This document shows positions 1 to 8,119 of a stretch of 9,358 bases of DNA, piece after piece (position 1 is the first letter of the stretch; each line of letters opens with the position of its first letter). This stretch comes from Sulfuricella sp. Its GTDB lineage: Bacteria > Pseudomonadota > Gammaproteobacteria > Burkholderiales > Sulfuricellaceae. Under the pieces are notes generated by a model that did no database searches, was not told where the DNA came from, and saw only the letters and a list, made by a program, of their open reading frames with translations. Position numbers and translations under genes: made by a program. The stretch covers positions 1 to 9,358 of the forward strand of contig JAUYEK010000376.1 in assembly GCA_030691435.1 (NCBI GenBank). The letters run 5' to 3'.

Positions 1-11
1 TGAGGCCACAT

Positions 12-36
12 TCGCGCAGAGGGCGGCGCTCCTACA
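12..36 (-). repeat. Degenerate REP-like half-palindrome downstream of fabI
   Basis: Read on the minus strand this stretch begins with the GTAG tetranucleotide followed by GAGCG and ends in CGCGA, the same head and tail as the two well-formed REP arms at 6509-6565. Its centre differs and is two bases longer, leaving only a 4-bp GCGC/GCGC stem (14-17 with 26-29) around an 8-base loop. It lies just past the fabI stop codon, where REP elements commonly sit and where it could act as a weak RNA-stabilising or terminating hairpin. The resemblance is seen in the sequence; function is inferred, and part of the element may lie outside the window. Confidence 0.45.
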
Positions 37-45
37 GGACTGACT

Positions 46-849
46 TTAATTCCCCGCCACAGCTTCTTCGGCGTTGCCCAGCGCGGTGATGTTGAAACCG
101 CCGTCGACGTAGGTGATCTCGCCGGTCATGCCGCTGGCGAGGTCGCTGCACATGAAGGCGGCGACATTGCCGACTTCCTCGATGGTGACATTGCGCCGCA
201 TCGGGGCGTGTTTTTCATTGTAGGAAAGCAGTTTGCTGAAGTCGGCAATGCCGCTTGCCGCCAGAGTCTTGATCGGCCCGGCGGAGAGGCCGTTGACGCG
301 GATGCCTTTCGGACCAAGGCTTGCCGCCATGTAGCGCACGTTGGCTTCGAGGCTGGCCTTGGCGAGGCCCATCACGTTGTAGTGGGGAACGGTGCGTTCG
401 GCGCCGAGATAGCACAGGGTTAGCAGCGCGGCGTTACGGCCCAGCATCATCGGCAGCCCGGCCTTGGCCAGCGCGGTGAAGCTGTAGGAGCTGATGTCGT
501 GGGCGATCTGGAAGTATTCGCGCGTGACGGAATCGACGTAGTCGCCGGCCAGGGCCTGTTTCGGCACGAAGGCGATGGAATGGATGATGCCGTCGAGTCC
601 GTCCCAGCGCTTGCCGAGGTCGATGAATAGCTGGTTGATTTCTTCGTCGCTGGCAACGTCGCAGGGGAATATCAGGTCGGAACCGAAATCTTTCGCAAGG
701 TCGGCAACGCGATCCCTGACCTTCTCACCCTGGTAGGTAAAAGCAAGCTCAGCGCCCTCGCGTTTCATCGCAATGGCGATGCCGTAGGCGATGGAGCGGT
801 TGCTGATCATCCCGGTAATCAGGATCTTTTTGTTTGCCAGAAAGCCCAT
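46..849 (-). CDS. fabI: Enoyl-[acyl-carrier-protein] reductase, NADH-dependent (FabI)
   Basis: Cytoplasmic enzyme that reduces trans-2-enoyl-ACP with NADH in the last step of each type II fatty acid elongation cycle. The 267-residue product is close to the usual 258-262 and matches E. coli FabI from memory over its whole length. It has the FabI-type nucleotide-binding motif [11 protein letters not shown] (about residues 13-23), the catalytic set Tyr147, Tyr157 and Lys164 in the Y-x6-K arrangement, and the conserved [12 protein letters not shown] segment (189-200). The ATG at 849 is chosen because MGFL is the normal FabI N-terminus and an AAGGGA ribosome site lies just upstream. A longer in-frame start at 939 would add 30 unconserved residues running through the promoter. 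Residue 93, Gly in E. coli (the best-known triclosan-resistance site), is Ala here. The gene is divergent from the ABC operon and looks monocistronic within the window. Confidence 0.97.
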   Translation of the reverse strand: MGFLANKKILITGMISNRSIAYGIAIAMKREGAELAFTYQGEKVRDRVADLAKDFGSDLIFPCDVASDEEINQLFIDLGKRWDGLDGIIHSIAFVPKQALAGDYVDSVTREYFQIAHDISSYSFTALAKAGLPMMLGRNAALLTLCYLGAERTVPHYNVMGLAKASLEANVRYMAASLGPKGIRVNGLSAGPIKTLAASGIADFSKLLSYNEKHAPMRRNVTIEEVGNVAAFMCSDLASGMTGEITYVDGGFNITALGNAEEAVAGN

Positions 850-898
850 TGTTTTTCCCTTAATCGCGGTTTGTTCGGAAATCGATAAATACTTGCGT

Positions 899-904
899 AT
901 TATA
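899..904 (-). promoter_or_regulatory. Candidate -10 box of the fabI promoter
   Basis: The minus strand reads a perfect TATAAT here, about 50 bases before the fabI start codon, which would give a leader of roughly 40 nucleotides. No good -35 hexamer is found 16-18 bases further upstream (the 17-base position reads GATATC), so the promoter may depend on an activator or be weak. The rest of the divergent region 850-970 shows no convincing plus-strand promoter for the ABC operon. A near -10 (TATAAC, 901-906) overlaps this box on the plus strand, again without a -35 partner. Confidence 0.45.
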
Positions 905-970
905 ACCCAATTCTCTACAGGGATATCGTTGCTTGGCACCCGGCCGCTGCTTGCGCTACACTGAAACCCG

Positions 971-3121
971 ATGAGATTCTTCCTGATATTAGCCGTGTTG
1001 CCGGTATTCTTGGCGGCCTGTGGCGCCCCGCCCTGGAACAGCCCCTACCCGGTTGCCGACGAGGGCGCAAACATCTCCTATTCGTCGTTTGCCGAACGAC
1101 CCAAGCATCTTGATCCGGCGCAGTCTTACAGCTCCAACGAGATCACCTTCACCGGCCAGATTTATGAGCCGCCGCTGCAGTACCATTACCTGAAGCGCCC
1201 CTATACGCTGATCCCGCTCGCCGCCGCGGAGCTACCCAAACCGCAGTTCCTCGACGCGCAGGGCAAGCCCTTGCCGGCAGATAGCGCCACGGAAAAAATC
1301 GCCTTCAGTGTGTATGAAATCCGCATCAAGCCGGGTGTCCGTTACCAGCCGCACCCGGCTTTTGCCCGCGATGCGCAGGGGCTCTACCTGTATCACGGTC
1401 TGAAGCCGGAGGATCTGGCCAAGGTCTACAAGCTGGCGGATTTTCCGCAAACCGGCACGCGCGAGCTGGAGGCGGCGGATTATGTCCACCAGATCAAGCG
1501 GCTGGCCCATCCCCGGCTGAATTCGCCGATTTTCGGCATGATGGGCGAGTACATCGTCGGCCTGAAGGAATACGCAAAAGTGCTGGATGGCGCGCAGAAG
1601 AGCTTGCCGCAGGGCGCTCGGCTGGATCTGACGCGCTACCCGCTGGCCGGGGTGGAGGTGGTGGATCGCCATACCTATCGGGTGAAGCTCAAAGGCAAAT
1701 ATCCACAATTTCTCTACTGGCTGGCGATGCCATTCTTCGCGCCGGTGCCGCCCGAGGCAGACCGTTTTTACGGGCAGCCCGGCATGGCCGAGAAAAACCT
1801 CACCCTGGACTGGTACCCGGTCGGTACCGGGCCCTACATGCTGACGGTGAACGATCCGAACCGGCGCATGGTGCTGGAACGCAATCCGAATTTCCACGGC
1901 GAGGCTTATCCGACCGAAGGAGAGCCGGGAGACGCCGCAGCCGGGCTGCTGAACGACGCCGGCAAGCCGCTGCCATTCGTCGACAAGGCCGTGTTCAGCC
2001 TGGAAAAGGAAAGCATCCCTTACTGGAACAAGTTTCTGCAGGGCTATTACGATGCCTCCGGCATCAGCTCCGACAGCTTCGACCAGGCGGTGCGCGTTGC
2101 TACCCAAGGCGAGGCGGACGTGACCGAGATGATGAAGGAGAAAGGCATCCGCCTGCAGACTACGGTGACCGCCACCAACTATTACTATGGTTTCAATATG
2201 CTCGATCCGGTGGTGGGCGGACTTTCGGAGCGGGCGAAGAAACTCAGGCAGGCGGTTTCCATCGCCATCGACTACGAGGAATTCATTTCGATCTTCGCCA
2301 ACGGCCGCGGCATTCCCGCGCAAGGTCCCCTGCCGCCGGGGATTTTTGGCGCGCATGAGGGCGAGCAGGGCATCAATCCCACTATCTACGACTGGGTCGA
2401 CGGCAAGCCGAAGCGCAAGTCCATCGAATACGCCAAAAAGCTGCTCGCCGAGGCAGGCTACCCGGGTGGGCGCGACGAGAAGACCGGCAAGCCGCTGATG
2501 CTGTACCTCGACATCACCGCCACCGGGCCGGACGACAAGGCGCGGCTCGACTGGATACGCAAGCAGTTTCAGGCGGTCGATCTGCAACTGGTGGTGCGCA
2601 ACACCGACTACAACCGTTTCCAGGACAAGATCCGCAAGGGCAACGCACAGATTTTCCACTGGGGCTGGAACGCCGACTATCCCGACCCGGAGAATTTCCT
2701 GTTTCTGCTCTATGGGCCGAATGCGCGGGTGAAGGGGGAAGGCGAGAACTCGGCCAACTACGACAACCCGGAATTCAACCGTTTGTTCGAGCGCATGAAG
2801 AACATGGACAACGGTCCCGAACGCCAGAAAATCATCGACGAAATGCTCGTGATCGCGCGCCGCGATGCCCCCTGGATCTGGGGTTTCCACCCCAAGCAGT
2901 ACAGCCTGTTTCACTCCTGGTATCTGAACGTCAAGCCCAATCTGATGGCCAATAACAGCCTGAAATACGTCCGCATCGATGCCGGTTTGCGCGCCCGAAA
3001 GCAGCGCGAGTGGAATGAGCCGGTGTTGTGGCCGCTGGGCCTGCTGGCCGCCGTGCTGGTGGCCGTACTAGTGCCGGCCGTGGCGGCCTACCGGCGCAAG
3101 GAAAGGCAGGCGGCCCGATGA
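971..3121 (+). CDS. Peptide-type ABC transporter substrate-binding lipoprotein (SBP family 5) with C-terminal membrane helix
   Basis: Extracytoplasmic receptor of the importer encoded by this operon, 716 residues against about 500-620 for typical DppA/OppA/YejA proteins. Residues 1-17 form a lipoprotein signal peptide ending in the lipobox LAAC (Cys17, followed by Gly-Ala). Family 5 landmarks follow: [12 protein letters not shown] near the mature N-terminus, VGTGPYML around 284-291, [11 protein letters not shown] around 427-437, [13 protein letters not shown] around 488, and [13 protein letters not shown] around 563. An extra segment rich in [15 protein letters not shown] sequence lies at about 90-210. 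Residues about 684-706 form a hydrophobic helix followed by a basic tail ([10 protein letters not shown]), predicting a C-terminal inner-membrane anchor, which is unusual for this class. The start is fixed by an in-frame TGA at 962-964; the ribosome site is weak. It overlaps the permease gene by ATGA. The substrate cannot be read from sequence; oligopeptides or muropeptides are most likely. Confidence 0.92.
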   Translation: MRFFLILAVLPVFLAACGAPPWNSPYPVADEGANISYSSFAERPKHLDPAQSYSSNEITFTGQIYEPPLQYHYLKRPYTLIPLAAAELPKPQFLDAQGKPLPADSATEKIAFSVYEIRIKPGVRYQPHPAFARDAQGLYLYHGLKPEDLAKVYKLADFPQTGTRELEAADYVHQIKRLAHPRLNSPIFGMMGEYIVGLKEYAKVLDGAQKSLPQGARLDLTRYPLAGVEVVDRHTYRVKLKGKYPQFLYWLAMPFFAPVPPEADRFYGQPGMAEKNLTLDWYPVGTGPYMLTVNDPNRRMVLERNPNFHGEAYPTEGEPGDAAAGLLNDAGKPLPFVDKAVFSLEKESIPYWNKFLQGYYDASGISSDSFDQAVRVATQGEADVTEMMKEKGIRLQTTVTATNYYYGFNMLDPVVGGLSERAKKLRQAVSIAIDYEEFISIFANGRGIPAQGPLPPGIFGAHEGEQGINPTIYDWVDGKPKRKSIEYAKKLLAEAGYPGGRDEKTGKPLMLYLDITATGPDDKARLDWIRKQFQAVDLQLVVRNTDYNRFQDKIRKGNAQIFHWGWNADYPDPENFLFLLYGPNARVKGEGENSANYDNPEFNRLFERMKNMDNGPERQKIIDEMLVIARRDAPWIWGFHPKQYSLFHSWYLNVKPNLMANNSLKYVRIDAGLRARKQREWNEPVLWPLGLLAAVLVAVLVPAVAAYRRKERQAAR

Positions 3122-4095
3122 TCAACTACATCATCCGCCGCATCCTCTATGCCATCCCCATCCTGATCGGGGTGAACCTGCTCACCTTCGCCCTGTTCTT
3201 CGTGGTCAACACGCCGGACAACATGGCGCGTATCCACTTGGGCGTGAAGCACGTCACGCCGGAGGCGATCGCAAAGTGGAAACACGAGCGCGGCTACGAC
3301 AAGCCGCTGATGTGGAACAGCGCAGCGCAGGGCGCCAAGCAGGCCAGCGACACCATTTTCTTCGAGAAATCCGTCGCCATGTTCGCCTTCGATTTCGGCC
3401 GCTCCGACGAGGGGCGCGATATCGCCCACGACATCAAAACCCGGATGTGGCCGAGCCTGGCGATCGCTCTGCCGGTGTTCATGGTCGGGCTGGCGGTCAA
3501 CATCACCTTCGCCATGCTGATGGCGTTCTTCCGCGCCACTTACATCGACTTGTCCGGAGTGGTTTTGTGCGTGGCGATGATGTCGATTTCCGGCCTGTTC
3601 TACATCATCGGCGGGCAATTCCTGGTGAGCAAGCTGCTGCACCTGACGCCGATTTCCGGTTTCGACGCAGGCAGCAATGCACTCAAGTTCATCATCCTGC
3701 CGGTGGTGATCGGAGTCGTCGGCGGCATCGGATCGGGGGCGCGCTGGTATCGCACCATCTTCCTTGAGGAGGCCTCCCGGGATTATGTTCGAACTGCCCG
3801 TGCCAAGGGGTTGTCGGAGCTTTCCGTGCTGTTCGGCCACGTGCTGAAGAATGCCATGATCCCCATTCTCACTGGCGCGGTGGTGGTGATCCCGCTCCTG
3901 TTCATGGGCAGCCTGATCTCGGAATCCTTCTTTGGCATCCCCGGTCTCGGCAGCTACACTATCGACGCCATCAACGCCCAGGATTTCGCCATCGTCCGCG
4001 CTATGGTGTTCCTCGGTTCGGTGCTGTACATCGTCGGCCTGATCCTGACGGATATTTCCTATACGCTGGTAGACCCGAGGATACGGCTGGAATGA
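3118..4095 (+). CDS. ABC transporter permease, DppB/OppB/YejB-like
   Basis: First inner-membrane channel subunit of the importer, 325 residues, a normal size for the DppB/YejB family. The N-terminus (IIRRILYAIPILIGVNLLTF) is the typical first membrane helix. A roughly 90-residue periplasmic loop follows, then five hydrophobic segments. The cytoplasmic coupling loop that contacts the ATPase is visible at about residues 216-250 (EEASRDYVRTARAKGLSELS, then HVLKNAMIP). The C-terminus TLVDPRIRLE matches the family ending YxxVDPR. The ATG at 3118 overlaps the TGA of the binding-protein gene and has a purine-rich AAGGA site upstream. An open frame extends back to 3028, but that part overlaps the previous gene out of frame and is not conserved. 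Confidence 0.94.
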   Translation: MINYIIRRILYAIPILIGVNLLTFALFFVVNTPDNMARIHLGVKHVTPEAIAKWKHERGYDKPLMWNSAAQGAKQASDTIFFEKSVAMFAFDFGRSDEGRDIAHDIKTRMWPSLAIALPVFMVGLAVNITFAMLMAFFRATYIDLSGVVLCVAMMSISGLFYIIGGQFLVSKLLHLTPISGFDAGSNALKFIILPVVIGVVGGIGSGARWYRTIFLEEASRDYVRTARAKGLSELSVLFGHVLKNAMIPILTGAVVVIPLLFMGSLISESFFGIPGLGSYTIDAINAQDFAIVRAMVFLGSVLYIVGLILTDISYTLVDPRIRLE

Positions 4096-5501
4096 TGCTA
4101 TTTAAGCCTGTCCTCCTGTGGACCGACATGTTGCTCTGGCTGCTGCTGGCCGGGGTGGCGTTTTACGTCTGGCGGGTGCGGCAGCGTGAGCATTTGCTCC
4201 AGCCCTGGCGGCGGTTGTTGCGCAGCAGGAGTGGGGTGGCTTCCGCTGTGGTGCTGCTGGCGTTTGTCGCCGTCGGCGTGCTCGATTCGCTGCATTTTCG
4301 CCTGCCGCTGGAGAAGCAGGGCAATGGTGCGGAGACGCATTACTCGCCCGAGGTGTTGAGCGTGTTCGACCTGACGGTCGGCCCGCTCAGGAAGCAGGTG
4401 GAAAAAACCTATTCCTCACCGTTCGCAGCGCAACTCTATACCAAGGAAACCATCGAGCTGCCCGGAGGCAAGCAGGTGCGCGACTATCCGCGCCTCAAGT
4501 TCGGCGGGGCGCATTTGCGCGAACCGGCGCGGGAACTGGCAGGGGATGTTGCCGTTACGGCATTGCAGGGAAGCGTTTACGCGTTTGTCCTGTGCGGGGG
4601 GCTGACGGTTGTGCTGGCGATCTGGCTAGGGAGGCGCCGTGGCATCTCGCCCGGCGCGGCCTGGACGATGGTTCTGCAGGGGCGCGACGAAATTCCCTGG
4701 CGCACCTTGCTGGCCACTATCGGGCTGCTGGTCCTGTTCGTCTGCCTGGCCACGGCGTTTTCCGCCAAGTATCACATTTTCGGCACCGACAAGGTCGGCC
4801 AGGACGTGTTCTACCTCGCGCTGAAAAGCATCCGCACCGGCCTGATGATAGGCACGCTCACCACGCTGGTGATGCTGCCCTTCGCCCTGCTGCTCGGCAT
4901 CATGGCGGGCTATTTCCGCGGCTGGGTGGACGACGTGATCCAGTATGCCTACACCACCCTCAGCTCGATTCCCGGCGTGCTGCTGATCGCGGCGGCGGTG
5001 CTGATCCTGCAGGTCTACATGGACAGCAACCAGGAGCTGTTCGACACCGTGGCGGCGCGCGCCGACATCCGCCTGCTGTTCCTCTGCGTGATCCTCGGCA
5101 TCACCAGCTGGACCGGGCTGTGCCGGCTGTTGCGCGGCGAGACCCTGAAAATTCGGGAGATGGAGTTCATCCAGGCGGCGACAGCGTTCGGCGTCGGCCA
5201 TTTTCGCATCATCGCCCGCCATATCCTGCCTAACGTGATGCACATCGTGCTGATTTCGATCGTGCTGGATTTCAGCGCCCTGGTGCTGGCCGAGGCGGTG
5301 CTGTCCTATGTCGGCGTCGGCGTCGATCCGGCCATGCAGAGCTGGGGCAACATGATCAACGGCGCGCGGCTGGAAATGGCGCGCGAACCAATGGTGTGGT
5401 GGTCGCTGCTGGCGGCCTTCGTCTTCATGTTCGTGCTGGTGCTGTCGGCTAACCTGTTTTCCGACCGCGTGCGCGATGCGTTCGATCCGAGGGTGAGATG
5501 A
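4092..5501 (+). CDS. ABC transporter permease, DppC/OppC/YejE-like, with long N-terminal membrane extension
   Basis: Second channel subunit, 469 residues compared with about 280-340 for DppC and YejE. The C-terminal half is a standard permease. It has FGTDKVGQDVFYLALKSIRTG (about 230-250, the DppC-type GTDxxGxD signature). The coupling loop REMEFIQAATAFGVGHFRII...HILPN is at about 355-382, and the ending [12 protein letters not shown] matches the family. The N-terminal 225 residues contain four predicted membrane segments (about 9-27, 48-64, 158-178 and 205-224) where relatives have one. Basic loops at 28-47 and 179-204 suggest those loops are cytoplasmic. A roughly 90-residue hydrophilic, probably periplasmic domain (65-157) lies between segments two and three. 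The gene starts in an ATGA overlap with the upstream permease gene and ends in one with the ATPase gene, which implies translational coupling. Confidence 0.93.
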   Translation: MMLFKPVLLWTDMLLWLLLAGVAFYVWRVRQREHLLQPWRRLLRSRSGVASAVVLLAFVAVGVLDSLHFRLPLEKQGNGAETHYSPEVLSVFDLTVGPLRKQVEKTYSSPFAAQLYTKETIELPGGKQVRDYPRLKFGGAHLREPARELAGDVAVTALQGSVYAFVLCGGLTVVLAIWLGRRRGISPGAAWTMVLQGRDEIPWRTLLATIGLLVLFVCLATAFSAKYHIFGTDKVGQDVFYLALKSIRTGLMIGTLTTLVMLPFALLLGIMAGYFRGWVDDVIQYAYTTLSSIPGVLLIAAAVLILQVYMDSNQELFDTVAARADIRLLFLCVILGITSWTGLCRLLRGETLKIREMEFIQAATAFGVGHFRIIARHILPNVMHIVLISIVLDFSALVLAEAVLSYVGVGVDPAMQSWGNMINGARLEMAREPMVWWSLLAAFVFMFVLVLSANLFSDRVRDAFDPRVR

Positions 5502-7543
5502 GCGGGCCGCTGCTGGTCGTTGAAAACCTCAAAGTCCGGCTGGATGCCGGCAAGACCCAGGTGCGGGCGGTGGACGGCGTAAGCTTTTCCATCGATCCCC
5601 ACGAGACCTTTGCCCTCCTCGGCGAGTCGGGCTGCGGCAAGTCGATGACGGCGCTGTCCCTGATGCGTCTGCTGCCTGAGGCAGGGCGCATCGAGGCCGG
5701 CAGGGTGCTGCTTGACGGCCAGGATTTGCTGGGCTTGCCGGAAATTGCCATGCGCTCGGTGCGCGGCAAGCGCATCGCGATGATCTTCCAGGAACCGATG
5801 ACCAGCCTCAATCCGGTCATGACTATCGGCCGGCAGATCGCCGAGACCCTGCATCGCCACACCGGCTTGCGGGGCGAGGCGGCGCAGGCGCGGGTGCTGG
5901 AACTGCTCGATGCGGTGGGCATCCCCGACGCCAGGGCGCGCTACCATGACTACCCGTTCCAGTTCTCCGGCGGCATGAAGCAGCGCGTGATGATCGCCAT
6001 TGCCCTGGCGTGCGAGCCCGATCTGCTGATCGCCGATGAACCGACCACGGCGCTGGATGTGACCATCCAGGCGCAGGTGCTGGAGCTGCTGCGCCGACTG
6101 CAGCGCGAGCGCGGCATGGCGGTGATGCTGATCAGTCATGATCTCGGCGTAGTGGCGGAAATGGCGCAGCGGGTGGCGGTCATGTATGCAGGGGAAATCG
6201 TGGAAATGGCCGGGCGCGAGGAATTCTTTGCCAACCCGCAGCACCCTTACACCCGCAAGCTGTTTGCCTCGCTGCCGGGCGCCGCACGGCGCGGACAGCA
6301 GCTGGAGATCATCCGCGGCAGCGTGCCGCCGCTAGACCGGGAGTTTTCCGGCTGCCGCTTCGCCAGTCGCTGCGATTTTGCCTGGCAGAAATGTAGCGAC
6401 GAGATTCCGGCGTGGAGCGAGGTTGCACCGGGGCATGGCGTGCGCTGCCATCTGGCTGTGACCCCCGCTTCAACCCAGGGAGTTAGTCAACAAGATTCGG
6501 AGGGCTTGGTAGGAGCGGCCTTGGCCGCGATAGCCGCAACCGATCGCGGCCAAGGCCGCTCCTACACAAGGGATAGCTTATTGGAGGTATCCGACCTTAA
6601 AGTTTATTTCCCCATCCACAAGGGCCTGTTCAAGCGGGTGGCGGGCCATGTCAGGGCGGTGGACGGCGTGTCGCTGGCGATCCATTCCGGCCGCACTCTG
6701 GCGCTGGTGGGCGAATCCGGCTGCGGCAAGACCACGGTGGGCAAGAGCATTCTGCAGTTGATCCGCCCCACTGCCGGCAGCGTGCGCTTTGCCGGCGATG
6801 AGCTGACGCGGTTGAAGGGTGCCGAATTAGGCGCCCGACGTGCCGATTTTCAGATTGTATTCCAGGACCCTTATTCTTCGCTCGATCCGCGCATGCGGGT
6901 TGCCGACATCATCGAGGAGGGCATGGTGGCGTTGGGGGCGGCGGCGAGTCCTGGCGATCGCCAGAACAGCATGGACAGCTTGCTGCAGCAGGTCGGGCTC
7001 TCCCCCGACAGCAAGTTCCGCTATCCCCACGAATTTTCCGGTGGGCAGCGCCAGCGCATCGCCATTGCGCGCGCACTTGCGGTGAAGCCGCAGCTGATTG
7101 TGTGCGACGAACCGACCAGCGCGCTCGATGTTTCGGTGCAGGCGCAAATCCTCAATTTGCTCAAGGGGCTGCAGAACGAACTGGGCCTGGCCTATCTATT
7201 CATCACCCACAATCTGGCGGTGGTCGAGTATTTTGCCCACGAGGTGGCTGTGATGTACTTGGGGCGGATCGTCGAACGGGGTACGGTGGAAGAGGTAATG
7301 CAGGCGCCGCGCCATCCCTATACACGGGCGCTGCTTTCGGCTGTGCCGGTGGTGGACGCCGCCGCGCACCGGGAAATCATCCGTCTGGCGGGGGATTTGC
7401 CTTCGCCGGCCAACCCGCCGTCAGGCTGCCATTTTCACCCGCGCTGTCCGCAGGCCATGGCCGCATGTCGGCTAAGCTATCCGGCCGCGATCGACTTCAG
7501 CGCAACACACAACACCAGTTGTTATTTGTATATGGAGAAGTAA
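5498..7543 (+). CDS. Fused dual-domain ABC transporter ATPase (OppD-OppF / YejF-like)
   Basis: Cytoplasmic motor of the importer, with both nucleotide-binding domains in one 681-residue chain as in YejF and GsiA. Half 1 has Walker A GESGCGKS (42-49), signature FSGGMKQ (156-162), Walker B LLIADE (Asp180-Glu181) and switch His214. Half 2 has Walker A GESGCGKT (405-412), signature FSGGQRQ (513-519), Walker B Asp537-Glu538 and His571. Both sites look catalytically intact. Each half ends in an oligopeptide-transporter C-terminal domain with four cysteines: Cys286/292/299/317 and Cys644/650/657/675. The linker between the halves (about 325-362) is low in conservation, and residues 338-356 are encoded by a REP palindrome that keeps the frame open. 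The ATG overlaps the permease stop. The gene ends 19 bases before the stop of the convergent toxin gene, and no terminator hairpin is seen there. Confidence 0.95.
   Translation: MSGPLLVVENLKVRLDAGKTQVRAVDGVSFSIDPHETFALLGESGCGKSMTALSLMRLLPEAGRIEAGRVLLDGQDLLGLPEIAMRSVRGKRIAMIFQEPMTSLNPVMTIGRQIAETLHRHTGLRGEAAQARVLELLDAVGIPDARARYHDYPFQFSGGMKQRVMIAIALACEPDLLIADEPTTALDVTIQAQVLELLRRLQRERGMAVMLISHDLGVVAEMAQRVAVMYAGEIVEMAGREEFFANPQHPYTRKLFASLPGAARRGQQLEIIRGSVPPLDREFSGCRFASRCDFAWQKCSDEIPAWSEVAPGHGVRCHLAVTPASTQGVSQQDSEGLVGAALAAIAATDRGQGRSYTRDSLLEVSDLKVYFPIHKGLFKRVAGHVRAVDGVSLAIHSGRTLALVGESGCGKTTVGKSILQLIRPTAGSVRFAGDELTRLKGAELGARRADFQIVFQDPYSSLDPRMRVADIIEEGMVALGAAASPGDRQNSMDSLLQQVGLSPDSKFRYPHEFSGGQRQRIAIARALAVKPQLIVCDEPTSALDVSVQAQILNLLKGLQNELGLAYLFITHNLAVVEYFAHEVAVMYLGRIVERGTVEEVMQAPRHPYTRALLSAVPVVDAAAHREIIRLAGDLPSPANPPSGCHFHPRCPQAMAACRLSYPAAIDFSATHNTSCYLYMEK
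6509..6565. repeat. Paired REP (BIME-like) palindrome inside the ATPase gene
   Basis: A perfect 23-base inverted repeat (6509-6531 against 6543-6565) flanks an 11-base spacer. Each arm carries a GTAG head followed by its own small hairpin (in the first arm GCGGCC 6515-6520 pairs with GGCCGC 6523-6528 around TT). This is the layout of head-to-head REP pairs found between genes in many proteobacteria and mobilised by RAYT-type transposases. Here it lies inside an open reading frame, in the linker between two ATPase domains, and is read through as residues 338-356 without a stop. The repeat is directly visible; the REP assignment is from known family structure. No RAYT gene is present in the window. 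Confidence 0.85.
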
Positions 7544-7562
7544 CGAGTGTGGAAGGGGGTAA

Positions 7563-7895
7563 TCAGCTAATTTCGACCATCACCTGCCCTGCCGTGAGTA
7601 ATTCAAGCGAAGCGGCGAAGGTTTTATTGAACACTATTTGCAACTGTCGGTTGGTGACGTTGCCGCAGGTTACCCATATCAACTGCGGGGGTGTCCCGTA
7701 TCGGGAGACAAGTTCTACAAAGTCGCTGTCTTTGCTGATAATGACGATGCCTTGCTGTTGGGCTGCCTGAAATATTTCCGCGTCACAAGCGTCTCGCATT
7801 CCCAGTGTTCGTAGCGAAAATGCTTCGACATGAAATTGCTCTGAAAGCCATGTCGCAAGCAGCGGCGGGAGTTGAGCGTCAACCCAGAATTTCAC
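7563..7895 (-). CDS. DUF5615 family PIN-like toxin (VapC45-like)
   Basis: Small 110-residue protein of the DUF5615 group, PIN-like putative ribonucleases that act as toxins paired with DUF433 proteins (M. tuberculosis VapBC45 is the named example). Visible acidic residues fit a PIN-type metal site: Asp6 in KFWVDAQLPP, Asp35/Asp38/Glu40 in MRDACDAEIF, and Asp56/Asp58 in the typical ISKDSDF strand-loop. A conserved-looking PQLIWVTCGNVTN stretch follows at about 70-82. The start is a GTG at 7895 overlapping the antitoxin stop as GTGA, so translation is probably coupled. GC over 7561-7680 is 58 of 120 by hand count, well below the neighbouring ABC genes, which suggests later acquisition. RNase activity is inferred from the family, not shown here. 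Confidence 0.88.
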   Translation of the reverse strand: MKFWVDAQLPPLLATWLSEQFHVEAFSLRTLGMRDACDAEIFQAAQQQGIVIISKDSDFVELVSRYGTPPQLIWVTCGNVTNRQLQIVFNKTFAASLELLTAGQVMVEIS

Positions 7896-8119
7896 GCAGC
7901 AAGCCGGACAATATCCGATCTGCGTGCTGCAAATTGCAGGCAGGCAAGAATGTCGTCTCGCTCCAGATCGGGAAAGTCGGTAAGGATTTCACTCATATCA
8001 ACCCCATCACCCAGCATTTCAAGAATGTCGTTGACACGAATGCGCATTCCTCGAATGCAGGGACGTCCGCCACATTTGCCAGGTTCGATGGTGATGCGAT
8101 CAAGCAGGTTAGGTTTCAT
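7892..8119 (-). CDS. DUF433 domain antitoxin (VapB45-like)
   Basis: A 75-residue DUF433 protein, the expected antitoxin partner of the downstream PIN-like gene. The diagnostic core is GKCGGRPCIRGMRIRV (about 14-29), the family's G-x-P-x-I-x-G-x-R-I pattern. A helix-rich region (LEMLGDGVDMSEILTDFPDL, about 33-52, then DDILACLQFAARR) follows, which the family uses as a helix-turn-helix-like fold. The ATG at 8119 is preferred because a strong GGAGGAGG ribosome site stands just upstream. The in-frame ATG at 8188 would place that site inside the coding region and add 23 unconserved residues. It probably binds the toxin and represses its own operon, as is usual for such pairs, but neither is demonstrable from sequence alone. 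Confidence 0.87.
   Translation of the reverse strand: MKPNLLDRITIEPGKCGGRPCIRGMRIRVNDILEMLGDGVDMSEILTDFPDLERDDILACLQFAARRSDIVRLAA

Noticed and set aside
850..939. N-terminal extension of FabI to an ATG at 939
   Set aside because: It would place the TATAAT box and the ribosome site inside the coding region and adds residues not found in FabI; the ATG at 849 matches the family N-terminus.
1232..2914. Long open frame (560 codons) on the minus strand across the binding-protein gene
   Set aside because: It is antisense to a well-supported gene, has His/Arg/Gln-rich composition typical of shadow frames in GC-rich DNA, and shows no recognisable domain.
3088..3840. Minus-strand open frame of 250 codons across the first permease gene
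   Set aside because: Antisense to conserved membrane segments; its composition is polar, Asp/His-rich and without a family match.
5306..6244. Minus-strand open frame of 312 codons across the permease/ATPase junction
   Set aside because: It covers the ATPase motifs in antisense, has no ribosome site or domain, and is explained by GC-rich codon bias.
6509..6565. The intragenic palindrome as a transcription terminator or CRISPR-like unit
   Set aside because: There is no T-run after it, transcription must continue to complete the ATPase, and only one repeat pair is present.
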